58,966 nt of DNA from Prevotella sp. (GTDB lineage Bacteria > Bacteroidota > Bacteroidia > Bacteroidales > Bacteroidaceae): positions 87,679-146,644 of the forward strand of contig JAFZSL010000002.1 of NCBI GenBank assembly GCA_017619375.1, given 5' to 3'. The notes under the pieces were generated by a model, which had not been told where the DNA came from, searched no databases, and worked only from the letters and a program-made list of their open reading frames with translations. Within the stretch, counting starts at the first letter, position 1. Each line of letters begins with the position of its first letter. The translations under genes and the position numbers were made by a program. Below, one piece after another: positions 50,375 to 57,644 of the stretch.

Positions 50375-51681
50375 TTGCTTATGCGTGTGATGTCGGCGCC
50401 GAGGGCATTGAGGCGCACCTCGATGTTCTCGTATCCACGGTCGATTTGCTCGATGTTGGAGATGGTGCTTGTACCTTTCGCGCTCATGGCGGCGATGAGC
50501 AAGGCGATGCCCGCCCTGATGTCAGGACTGCTCATCCTGCGTCCTCGCAGTTGTATTTTGTGGTTGTGACCTATCACGACGGCTCTGTGCGGGTCGCAGA
50601 GGATGATTTGTGCGCCCATGTCGATGAGTTTGTCCACGAAGAAGAGGCGGCTTTCAAACATCTTCTGGTGGATGAGCACGCTGCCGTTGGCTTGCGTTGC
50701 CACCACGAGGAGCACGGAGATGAGGTCTGGCGTGAGTCCGGGCCATGGGGCGTCTGCCAATGTCATGATGGTGCCGTCGATGAACGATTCCACCTCATAA
50801 GTGTCATGCTTCGGGATGTAGAGGTCATCGCCGACGACATCGATGGTTATGCCCAATCGACGGAAAGCATCGGGGATGATGCCCAGGTTTCGCAAGGAGA
50901 CGTTCTTGATGGTGATGCCGTCGCCCACCATGGCGGCCATGCCGATGAACGACCCCACCTCGATCATGTCGGGCAGGACGGTGTGCTTTGCTCCATGAAG
51001 GCTTTTCACGCCGACGATGGTGAGCAGGTTGGAGCCGATGCCGCTGATGCTGGCACCCATTTGGTTGAGCAGGTGGCAGAGTTGCTGTACATAGGGTTCG
51101 CAGGCGGCGTTGTAGATGGTGGTGGTGCCTTCGGCGAATACCGAGGCCATGATGATGTTGGCTGTTCCGGTGACGGAAGCCTCGTCGAGGAGCATGTAGC
51201 ACCCGGTGAGTCGGTCGGCTTTCAATTCGAAGACATTGCGTCCTTCGATGCCTTCAAAGCTGGCTCCAAGTTTCTTGAATCCAAGGAAGTGGGTGTCGAG
51301 GCGCCGACGTCCGATTTTGTCGCCGCCGGGCTCTGCCACGATGGCTCTGTGGAATCGTGCAAGCAACGGTCCCATCATCAGCACGCTGCCGCGAAGCTCT
51401 GAGCAGTTCTTCACAAACTCGTCGCTGTCGAGGTAGTTGAGATTCAGTTTATCGGCTTGGAAAATATATTCACCAGGGGCGTTAGGGGTCACTTTCACCC
51501 CGATGTCCTTTAGCAGTTTGATGAGGTTGTTCACATCGCAGATGTTGGGGATGTTGCTGATGCACACCTGCTCTTCGGTGAGCAGGCAGGCGCAAATCAC
51601 CTGCAGCGCCTCGTTCTTGGCGCCCTGTGGGTGAATGGTGCCTTTGAGTCTGTGACCGCCTTTTATTTGAAATGACTGCAT
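50371..51681 (-). CDS. murA: UDP-N-acetylglucosamine 1-carboxyvinyltransferase
   Basis: A 436-aa enzyme of the first committed step of peptidoglycan synthesis: enolpyruvyl transfer from PEP to UDP-GlcNAc. Lys22-Asn23 (GAKNEAL) and RRRLDTH are as expected. The active-site loop residue matching Cys115 of E. coli MurA is Asp121 (EPGGDKIGR). A Cys-to-Asp change at this site is known from Mycobacterium and Chlamydia to keep activity but prevent fosfomycin alkylation, so natural fosfomycin resistance is expected. It overlaps rimM by four bases. Confidence 0.93.
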   Translation of the reverse strand: MQSFQIKGGHRLKGTIHPQGAKNEALQVICACLLTEEQVCISNIPNICDVNNLIKLLKDIGVKVTPNAPGEYIFQADKLNLNYLDSDEFVKNCSELRGSVLMMGPLLARFHRAIVAEPGGDKIGRRRLDTHFLGFKKLGASFEGIEGRNVFELKADRLTGCYMLLDEASVTGTANIIMASVFAEGTTTIYNAACEPYVQQLCHLLNQMGASISGIGSNLLTIVGVKSLHGAKHTVLPDMIEVGSFIGMAAMVGDGITIKNVSLRNLGIIPDAFRRLGITIDVVGDDLYIPKHDTYEVESFIDGTIMTLADAPWPGLTPDLISVLLVVATQANGSVLIHQKMFESRLFFVDKLIDMGAQIILCDPHRAVVIGHNHKIQLRGRRMSSPDIRAGIALLIAAMSAKGTSTISNIEQIDRGYENIEVRLNALGADITRISK

Positions 51682-51712
51682 GTTGTTTGCTTTTTGGATA
51701 GACCTCGATTGA

Positions 51713-51748
51713 CTATAAAGACCTTAAGTGCCTTGAAGACCTTAAGGA
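51713..51748. repeat. CCTTAAG/CCTTGAAGA tandem repeat
   Basis: About four imperfect 9-bp units between DUF4290 and murA, related to the array at 36807. Confidence 0.6.
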
Positions 51749-51750
51749 TG

Positions 51751-52344
51751 TTATTTCTTCTTCTTCCGTTTTTCAGTGAACTCCCTCTCATTGATTTTCT
51801 CAAAGGTGAAGTTGTCCAAGTCGAGTTGTATCACCCCGTCGGTGAAGTTGGCGATGTCCGACACCACTTTCTCGTCGTCGGCGGAGCCGTGGCTCCATTG
51901 GTAGAGGCAACGTTTCATATGGTTGGCGGTGAGGCGGGCCAGTTCGTCGCGCTCTGGTCCGGGAGGCATCGTCTTGAGTTTGTCAAACAACTCGTGCATC
52001 ATGTTCCCGTAGTGCCTCACGGGGATGTCTTGCATGGGATAGGCCATGGGTTCTGGCTTGGTGGCGATTTTGGCTGCCTGGCTGACGTCGAATGGCCAGT
52101 CGATGTCGAGTTTGAAATTGCTCATCAGTGCCAGGTGGTCCCACAATTTCCGTTTGTGGTCGGCCTCGCCGTTATGAGGGAACATGCGGCTCATGATGGC
52201 GATGATGGTCTCGGCGCATTGCTGACGCTCCTCGCGTGATTCCAGCGTGACGGCGTGGTCCACCATCTTTTGTATCTCACGACCGTATTCCGGCAGCACG
52301 AGATGCTCGCGCTGGGTGTTGTAGTCTAATCCTTCTATGTTCAT
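51751..52344 (-). CDS. DUF4290 domain-containing protein
   Basis: A 197-aa soluble protein typical of Bacteroidota (GLDYNTQREHLVLPEYGREIQ, FPHNGEADHKRKLWDHLALM, YPMQDIPVRHYGN). It is mostly helical with a lysine-rich C-terminus (TEKRKKKK). Function unknown. In this window it begins the block with murA, rimM, dxr and rseP, which is consistent with a cell-envelope or growth-linked role. Confidence 0.85.
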   Translation of the reverse strand: MNIEGLDYNTQREHLVLPEYGREIQKMVDHAVTLESREERQQCAETIIAIMSRMFPHNGEADHKRKLWDHLALMSNFKLDIDWPFDVSQAAKIATKPEPMAYPMQDIPVRHYGNMMHELFDKLKTMPPGPERDELARLTANHMKRCLYQWSHGSADDEKVVSDIANFTDGVIQLDLDNFTFEKINEREFTEKRKKKK

Positions 52345-52371
52345 TTTTTATCGATTTTTTTCTGGTTTTTT

Positions 52372-52431
52372 CCTAGGGTTTTTAGTATTCCTAGTATTCC
52401 TAGGTTGTCCTAGTTCTCCTAGTTTTCCTAG
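52372..52431. repeat. Tandem 9-bp repeat TAGTTTTCC, second array
   Basis: Six or seven units related to TAGTTTTCC, placed between tsaB and the DUF4290 gene. Same family as 47-126. Confidence 0.8.
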
Positions 52432-52436
52432 GGGGG

Positions 52437-53126
52437 TCATAGCATGGGTTTAGGGCGTTTTGCCACGTAGTCTTTCAGGTAGAAAGGTGTGAAATAGGCC
52501 ACGTCCTCATATTGCTCCATGGCGATGCGTTTCTCTGCCAATGGGAACATGTAGCGGGCCAGGGGCTTGATGTTCTCGATGAGATGGGCGTTGGGGTGGT
52601 TGATGGTTTCCATGCATTTCGCCGCCCCGTTGCCGAAGAAATACACCGGGTGCTGGTCGAGCCATTCCTTGTAGGTGTCAGCCTCCACGATGTCGGCACC
52701 GACAGGCCTCACCTGACGCAGCGCACGGTCGTAAATGGCGGCGTACACCTCCATGCGTCTCGCGTCAACCATGGGGCAGAGCAGGGCGTCGTCTTCCAAC
52801 TCCTTTCCCAGCAGCACGGGGACGCAGAGCAGTTCGAGGGTCGGTATGCCCAGCAGGTGCAGGTTGCGTCCATAACAGATGCCCTTGGCCATCGACACGC
52901 CGATGCGCAGGCCGGTGTAGGAGCCTGGCCCGCTGCTGACTGCCACCGCGTCGAAGGGTATGGCGTGGTTGTCTGTGAAGGACATCGCCTCGTCGACGAA
53001 GGTGCCCAACCGCTCTGAGTGGTTGGGTCCGGTGAGGTCTTCTTCGTGGTAGATGCACACGCCATCTTGGCTTACCGCCACGGAGCAGGCATCAGTGCTG
53101 GTGTCTATGTTTAAAATGCAAGACAT
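52437..53126 (-). CDS. tsaB: tRNA threonylcarbamoyladenosine biosynthesis protein TsaB
   Basis: A 229-aa ASKHA-fold protein (SCILNIDTSTDACSVAV; VSSGPGSYTGLRIGVSMAKG). TsaB partners with TsaD and TsaE in making t6A37 of ANN-decoding tRNAs. The open frame reaches 53225, but the ATG at 53126 matches the family start and a -7 element at 53164-53171 lies inside the extension. It is divergent from yicC. Confidence 0.9.
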   Translation of the reverse strand: MSCILNIDTSTDACSVAVSQDGVCIYHEEDLTGPNHSERLGTFVDEAMSFTDNHAIPFDAVAVSSGPGSYTGLRIGVSMAKGICYGRNLHLLGIPTLELLCVPVLLGKELEDDALLCPMVDARRMEVYAAIYDRALRQVRPVGADIVEADTYKEWLDQHPVYFFGNGAAKCMETINHPNAHLIENIKPLARYMFPLAEKRIAMEQYEDVAYFTPFYLKDYVAKRPKPML

Positions 53127-53163
53127 TGCAGGAAATATCGGTGATATGCTAAAATTTAAAGTG

Positions 53164-53171
53164 CAAAAATA
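53164..53171 (-). promoter_or_regulatory. -7 element for tsaB
   Basis: TATTTTTG on the minus strand, about 38 bp before the tsaB ATG. Confidence 0.5.
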
Positions 53172-53193
53172 CTGATTTTCCATCAAAAATGTG

Positions 53194-53201
53194 TATATTT
53201 G
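53194..53201 (+). promoter_or_regulatory. -7 element for yicC
   Basis: TATATTTG on the plus strand, 66 bp before the yicC ATG; back to back with the tsaB promoter. Confidence 0.5.
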
Positions 53202-53267
53202 CATAATTTTATAGCAAATTTTCACTATTAGGGGGGCTGAGGCTCGCCCTTCAATCTGTAAAACCCA

Positions 53268-54143
53268 ATGATACTATCGATGACCGGCTACGGGAAAGCC
53301 GTAGCGACATTCAAGGAGAAGAAAATCAATGTGGAGGTGAAATCGCTCAACAGCAAGGCGTTGGACCTCTCCACACGCATCGCCCCTCTCTATCGTGAGA
53401 AGGAGATGGAAATCAGGCAGAAAGTGGCTCAGACACTCCTCCGGGGGAAGGTAGACTTCTCTCTTTGGATAGAAAAGGATGCCGGAACCGACGCCACGCC
53501 CATCAACGGTGCCTTGGTGGAGAACTATTACCGCCAGATCAAGGACATCGCCCAGCAAACGGGCATCCCAGAGCCGCAGGAATGGTTCGCCACACTCCTC
53601 AGACTGCCCGACGTGACGGCGAAGACCGATGTCGAGGTGCTCTCCGACGAAGAGTGGGCGGTGGCGAGAGAAGCCATCGACGAGGCGTTGACACAACTGA
53701 TGGACTTCCGCCGTCAGGAGGGTGCCGCGCTGCAACGACGGTTTGAGGGCAACATCCAATGCATCGGCGAACTGCTGGCCTCCATCGAGGGTTATGAGAC
53801 CACGCGGGTGGAGAAAATCCGTGCACGCATCGTCGAGGGGTTGGCTGCCATCCCCGAGGTGGATTATGACAAGAACCGCTTGGAGCAGGAACTCATCTAC
53901 TACATTGAGAAACTGGACATCAGCGAGGAGAAGCAAAGGCTCGCCAACCACCTGGCCTATTTCAAGGAGACCATGGAAAACGGTGTGGGACAAGGAAAGA
54001 AACTGGGCTTCATCTCCCAGGAGATGGGTCGCGAAATCAACACCACCGGGTCGAAGAGCAACATGGCGGAGATGCAGAACATCGTCGTGCAGATGAAAGA
54101 CCAGTTGGAGCAAATCAAGGAGCAAGTGCTCAATGTGCTTTAG
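53268..54143 (+). CDS. YicC family endoribonuclease
   Basis: A 291-aa protein of the YicC/YloC family: N-terminal MILSMTGYGKAVATFKEKKINVEVKSLNSK and C-terminal DUF1732 segment (LANHLAYFKETMENGVGQGKKLGFISQEMGREINTTGSKSN region). E. coli YicC is an RNase involved in small-RNA turnover. Next to gmk, as in many bacteria. The TAG stop is read directly into a GTAGGAGG repeat. Confidence 0.9.
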   Translation: MILSMTGYGKAVATFKEKKINVEVKSLNSKALDLSTRIAPLYREKEMEIRQKVAQTLLRGKVDFSLWIEKDAGTDATPINGALVENYYRQIKDIAQQTGIPEPQEWFATLLRLPDVTAKTDVEVLSDEEWAVAREAIDEALTQLMDFRRQEGAALQRRFEGNIQCIGELLASIEGYETTRVEKIRARIVEGLAAIPEVDYDKNRLEQELIYYIEKLDISEEKQRLANHLAYFKETMENGVGQGKKLGFISQEMGREINTTGSKSNMAEMQNIVVQMKDQLEQIKEQVLNVL

Positions 54144-54186
54144 GAGCAAGTAGGAGGTTTTAGGAGCAAAGTAGGAGGCCTTAGGA
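54142..54186. repeat. GTAGGAGG-type tandem repeat
   Basis: Two units of the ~20-bp repeat also seen at 36694-36776; the first overlaps the yicC stop codon. Confidence 0.7.
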
Positions 54187-54207
54187 AAAATATGATTCCA
54201 AGGAAAA

Positions 54208-54252
54208 CCAGAAAAAAACCAGAAAAAAACCAGAAAAAAACCAGAAAAAACC
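54208..54252. repeat. 11-bp CCAGAAAAAAA tandem repeat before gmk
   Basis: Four units of CCAGAAAAAAA (last one shorter by one A), 15 bp before the gmk start. A related piece lies at 27321-27337. Confidence 0.85.
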
Positions 54253-54267
54253 ATAAATGACAAGACC

Positions 54268-54885
54268 ATGAACCAGGACAATCAAGACATCCTTTCACCC
54301 GAGGTGGAGAAGACGCGGGGGAAGATGCTCATCTTCTCCGCACCCAGCGGTAGCGGGAAAAGCACCATCATCAATTGGTTGAGGCAGGAGCACCCCGAAC
54401 TCAACCTCTATTTTTCCATCAGTTGCACCAGTCGTGCCCCAAGAGGCACTGAGCAGCACGGGGTGGAATATTTCTTCCTCTCCCTGGAGGAGTTCAAGGA
54501 GCGCATCGACAACGGGGAGTTCCTCGAATACGAGGAGGTGTATCCCGGCCGCTTCTACGGCACGCTGAAGGCCCAGGTGGAGAAACAGTTGGACGAGGGG
54601 CAGAACGTCGTCTTCGACGTCGACGTGAAAGGTGGCTGCAACATCAAGGCCCATTACGGTGATGAGGCCCTCGCCCTCTTCATCCAACCGCCATCCATCG
54701 AGGAACTGCGGCGCAGGCTCGTCAACCGTGGCACCGAGACGATGGAAGTCATAGAGGATCGGTTGTCACGTGCAGCATACGAACTTACCTTCGCCGACCG
54801 TTTTGATTGCGTCATCGTCAACGACGACCTGGCTACGGCGGAGGAGGAGACGTACCAAAAGGTGGCAGAATTTTTTGGTCTATAG
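54268..54885 (+). CDS. gmk: Guanylate kinase
   Basis: A 205-aa enzyme phosphorylating GMP to GDP. P-loop IFSAPSGSGKST, GMP-binding SRAPRGTEQHGVEYFF and lid region RRLVNRGTETMEVIEDRLS are intact. The first 12 residues before the conserved start are longer than usual (MNQDNQDILSPEVEKT). Its 5' leader is a CCAGAAAAAAA array, and a 20-bp repeat separates it from nadD. Confidence 0.93.
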   Translation: MNQDNQDILSPEVEKTRGKMLIFSAPSGSGKSTIINWLRQEHPELNLYFSISCTSRAPRGTEQHGVEYFFLSLEEFKERIDNGEFLEYEEVYPGRFYGTLKAQVEKQLDEGQNVVFDVDVKGGCNIKAHYGDEALALFIQPPSIEELRRRLVNRGTETMEVIEDRLSRAAYELTFADRFDCVIVNDDLATAEEETYQKVAEFFGL

Positions 54886-54933
54886 GACATCCTAGAAAAT
54901 CCTATGACATCCTAGAAAATCCTATGACATCCT
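54886..54933. repeat. 20-bp GACATCCTAGAAAATCCTAT repeat between gmk and nadD
   Basis: Two perfect units (54886-54905, 54906-54925) and a third start that runs into the nadD ATG (54934), so the nadD translation start is embedded in the repeat. Confidence 0.9.
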
Positions 54934-55572
54934 ATGCAAAAAACGACTGACAAGGTTCGCACCGGCATTTTCGGTGGGTCGTTCAATCCCATACACAACG
55001 GACATGTGATGCTCGCCTCAAAGCTGCTGAAAGCCGCGAGGCTCGATGAGGTGTGGCTTCTGGTGACACCGCAAAACCCTTGGAAGCAGGAGAATGAGTT
55101 GATGGACGACGAGGTGAGGCTGTGGCTTGCCAAGGAGGCTGTGAAGGACATTCCGGGGCTTGTCGCAAGCGACTATGAGTTCCATCTGCCCAAGCCTTCC
55201 TATACTTGGAACACCTTGCAGGCGCTCTCCAGTGACTTCCCCGAAAGGGAGTTCGTCTTGCTCATCGGTGGCGACAACATGGAACGCTTCGACAAGTGGT
55301 ATGAGCATGACAAGATTGTGGCTGGCTACGACGTCGTGGTCTATCCCAGGCAGGGGTGTCGAATAGACAGGAAGACATTGCCGCCAAGGGTGAGGGTCGT
55401 GCGGACGCCCCTCATCAACATCAGCAGCACCGACATACGCGCTCGAATCCGGCAGCACCTGCCCATCGACCACCTCGTACCGCCATCGGTGGCGGAGGCC
55501 ATCAGGGAGAAGGGTTTGTATGCTGAGAGTGTGCAACTTTCAGGAGTTAAAGAGGAGTTAAAGGGGAGTTAA
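54934..55572 (+). CDS. nadD: Nicotinate-nucleotide adenylyltransferase
   Basis: A 212-aa nucleotidyltransferase: GGSFNPIHNGH with the HxGH adenylylation motif, and ISSTDIRARIR near the C-terminus. It makes deamido-NAD from nicotinate mononucleotide in NAD synthesis. It is in the yicC-gmk-nadD order common in Bacteroidota. Confidence 0.93.
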   Translation: MQKTTDKVRTGIFGGSFNPIHNGHVMLASKLLKAARLDEVWLLVTPQNPWKQENELMDDEVRLWLAKEAVKDIPGLVASDYEFHLPKPSYTWNTLQALSSDFPEREFVLLIGGDNMERFDKWYEHDKIVAGYDVVVYPRQGCRIDRKTLPPRVRVVRTPLINISSTDIRARIRQHLPIDHLVPPSVAEAIREKGLYAESVQLSGVKEELKGS

Positions 55573-55624
55573 AGGGACATATGCTCACTATTACCGCTTC
55601 CATAGACACGGAGGAGTGACAGTC

Positions 55625-56515
55625 ATGAAGGTGCTGGCCATCATCGTTTCCTATCATTTCATGCCTTGGGTGGACAAATGCTTGCCCAGTCTGCAGGCAT
55701 CCACATACCCGATGGACATCATGGTGCTCGACAACGGGTCGGATGACGAGTCGGTGGAACATGTGCGCCGCAACTACCCGGACGTGACGGTGGTGGACAA
55801 CCATGCCAACCTGGGGTTTGGAAAGGCGAACAACATCGGCATGCACCATGCCATGGAGAAGGGCTATGATGCCGTGCTGCTCATCAACCAGGATGCGTGG
55901 TTGGAGGCCGACGCCCTGGGGAGACTGGTGGATGTGTTGGAGAGCCATCCCGACTATGGCATCGTCTCGCCTGTCCATAGGAATGGCGCGGGCGACAAGG
56001 TGGAAAAGGGCTTTTCCGACTATACCGGTCTGAAAGACCTCCGACAACTGCCCCATGACGTCGTCGTGGAGGTGCCGTTCATCAATGCCGCCATCTGGCT
56101 GGTGAGGATAGAGGCGCTCAAGAGGACGGGACTTTTCGCACCGCTGTTCTATCATTACGGGGAGGACAAGGACCTGGCCAACCGCATGGCTTACCACCAT
56201 TATAAAATAGGTTATGTGCCGTCGGCTTTCGGCTGTCACGACAGGGAGTTCCGTGAGATGGAAAGGCAAAAATTCTTCTGGACGGAGTATGTCTACCACC
56301 TCTCGGAATATGCCAATGTCAACCATTCCTCCCTCAAGGCTTTCGCCCGTGGGGTCCTGGCCGTGGTGAAGAAGGCTCTTGTCTCCGCCTTTCATGGTCG
56401 ATGGGGCGACACCGCCGCCTACATACGACTCGGATGGAGGCTCCTCTGCCGCAGCAACGCAGTGCGCAAGACAAGAAAAATGGCGAGGAATAGTGTGCAT
56501 ATCCCCTTCCCATGA
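55625..56515 (+). CDS. Glycosyltransferase family 2 protein
   Basis: A 296-aa GT-A fold enzyme (MKVLAIIVSYHFMPWVDKCL, LDNGSDDESVEHVRRNY, NLGFGKANNIGMHHAM, INQDAW as the metal-binding acidic site, and HYGEDKDLANRM). It is similar to rhamnosyltransferase-type GT2 enzymes of cell-surface polysaccharides. The reading frame begins at a GTG at 55616; the ATG at 55625, spaced from GAGGAG, is the better start. It is 52 bases past nadD and has no other sugar genes next to it. Confidence 0.85.
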   Translation: MKVLAIIVSYHFMPWVDKCLPSLQASTYPMDIMVLDNGSDDESVEHVRRNYPDVTVVDNHANLGFGKANNIGMHHAMEKGYDAVLLINQDAWLEADALGRLVDVLESHPDYGIVSPVHRNGAGDKVEKGFSDYTGLKDLRQLPHDVVVEVPFINAAIWLVRIEALKRTGLFAPLFYHYGEDKDLANRMAYHHYKIGYVPSAFGCHDREFREMERQKFFWTEYVYHLSEYANVNHSSLKAFARGVLAVVKKALVSAFHGRWGDTAAYIRLGWRLLCRSNAVRKTRKMARNSVHIPFP

Positions 56516-56562
56516 GATTCCTCAAGGGGAGAAGTAAGAATTTTGATCAGATAAAGTGGGTT

Positions 56563-56674
56563 GTGAGTATAAGGCGTGGCGCTCATATCTGTGAGTACAA
56601 GGCGTGGCGCTCATATCTTTGAGTACAAGGCGTGGCGCTCATATCTTTGAGTAAGGGGCTCGGTGCTCATATCC
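56563..56674. repeat. 28-bp tandem repeat, four units
   Basis: Units start at 56563, 56591, 56619 and 56647. The first three differ at two or three positions; the fourth is more diverged and runs into the 50-bp element. Confidence 0.88.
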
Positions 56675-56712
56675 CCTCCCCTCGAGGGGAGGGGCTGGGG
56701 TGGGGTCTTTGA
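56663..56712 (+). repeat. 50-bp palindromic element, copy A
   Basis: Begins GTGCTCATAT, ends GGGTCTTTGA, and contains a perfect 22-bp palindrome centred on CTCGAG (56673-56694). Identical to copies B and C. Confidence 0.92.
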
Positions 56713-56810
56713 CCCTCAGGTTACACCCTCTTGGTTAGTTCAAAAGGTTAGTTAGCCTATACCAGCCACCCTGACCATCAGACGGTGCGCATCTCGGTGA
56801 CTATCAGCCG

Positions 56811-56860
56811 GTGCTCATATCCCCTCCCCTCGAGGGGAGGGGCTGGGGTGGGGTCTTTGA
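56811..56860 (+). repeat. 50-bp palindromic element, copy B
   Basis: Identical to copy A; left bracket of the DUF559 gene. Confidence 0.93.
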
Positions 56861-56955
56861 CCTTTTGACCCTCTGACTCACAGAAGGTTAATCCCAGTGG
56901 ATAGGTCCCCAAACAACAGAATCCTCAAGAAATACAATCAAATCAACGATAAAAG

Positions 56956-57342
56956 ATGCAATATAAGTCAGCAAAGGCAAATCCTTCAGGTCAAAAGGAC
57001 CAACGCAAAAGTTTGCGGTATCGGATGACACACGCGGAGGTGGTCCTTTGGCTGGCATTGAAGAATCGAGGTGTTGGTGGTTACAAGTTTCGTCGACAAC
57101 AAGGCATTGGGCCATATATACTTGATTTCTATTGTTATGAGTTGAAACTATGTGTGGAATTGGATGGAAGTTCTCACGATTATAAATCTGATTATGACGC
57201 ACAACGAACGAAGTATCTTAACAATCAAGGAGTCAGAGTGATGAGGTTCAAAAATGAACAAGTCATAAACTGTCTTGAAGGAGTCATTGCAGATATCTTA
57301 CGCATTGGGGAGGAAATCAAAACACAAACTACCCCACTTTGA
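56956..57342 (+). CDS. DUF559 domain-containing protein, PD-(D/E)XK nuclease fold
   Basis: A 128-aa protein of the DUF559 family, related in fold to very-short-patch repair (Vsr) and restriction endonucleases: MTHAEVVLWLALKNRG, GYKFRRQQGIGPYILDFYC, LCVELDGSSHD and VRVMRFKNEQVI. Asp57 and the Glu68-x-Asp70 pair are candidate metal ligands. The DNA is clearly more AT-rich than its neighbours. It lies between exact inverted copies of a 50-bp palindromic element (B at 56811, C at 57457), with a decayed copy just after its stop. This resembles a gene-carrying repeat unit, and its product may act on the repeat. Confidence 0.82.
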   Translation: MQYKSAKANPSGQKDQRKSLRYRMTHAEVVLWLALKNRGVGGYKFRRQQGIGPYILDFYCYELKLCVELDGSSHDYKSDYDAQRTKYLNNQGVRVMRFKNEQVINCLEGVIADILRIGEEIKTQTTPL

Positions 57343-57361
57343 TATTTTTTTGCGTGGGAAA

Positions 57362-57384
57362 TCAAAGACCTCACATATGAACAC
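57362..57384 (-). repeat. Decayed 50-bp element lacking its palindromic core, copy D
   Basis: TCAAAGACCTCAC is joined directly to ATATGAACAC, the two ends of the element with the middle 27 bp missing. The flank GCGTGGGAAA resembles that of copy C. Confidence 0.7.
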
Positions 57385-57456
57385 CTACTGTAGCATGGGT
57401 TGTTGTACGGTCTGTTGGCTGTGGTGTTTGGAGGCGAGTGTTCTTGGCGTGGAAAA

Positions 57457-57506
57457 TCAAAGACCCCACCCCAGCCCCTCCCCTCGAGGGGAGGGGATAT
57501 GAGCAC
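57457..57506 (-). repeat. 50-bp palindromic element, copy C (inverted)
   Basis: Exact reverse complement of copies A and B; right bracket of the DUF559 gene. Confidence 0.93.
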
Positions 57507-57623
57507 GGGCTACTGCACTGCTGCACGGGCTACTGCACTGCTGCACGGACTATTGCACTACTGCACGGACTGCTACACGGACTGCTACACGGACTACTGC
57601 ACGGACTACTGCACAGGTTGTTG
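57504..57623. repeat. CACGGACTACTG tandem array
   Basis: Three 20-bp units (57504, 57524, 57544) followed by four 12-bp units (57564, 57576, 57588, 57600) and a degenerate fifth. The 12-bp unit is the 20-bp unit with eight bases removed. Confidence 0.88.
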
Positions 57624-57644
57624 TAGTGGCCTAAAGAAAAGGAT

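Larger units (their letters stand above)
56516..56955. other. Gene-free region of repeats before the DUF559 gene
   Basis: Contains a 28-bp tandem array (56563-56674) and two copies of the 50-bp palindromic element; no other gene is seen. Confidence 0.6.
57343..57644. other. Gene-free repeat region after the DUF559 gene
   Basis: Decayed element D (57362-57384), inverted element C (57457-57506), then a CACGGACT tandem array to 57623. No gene is supported. Confidence 0.6.
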
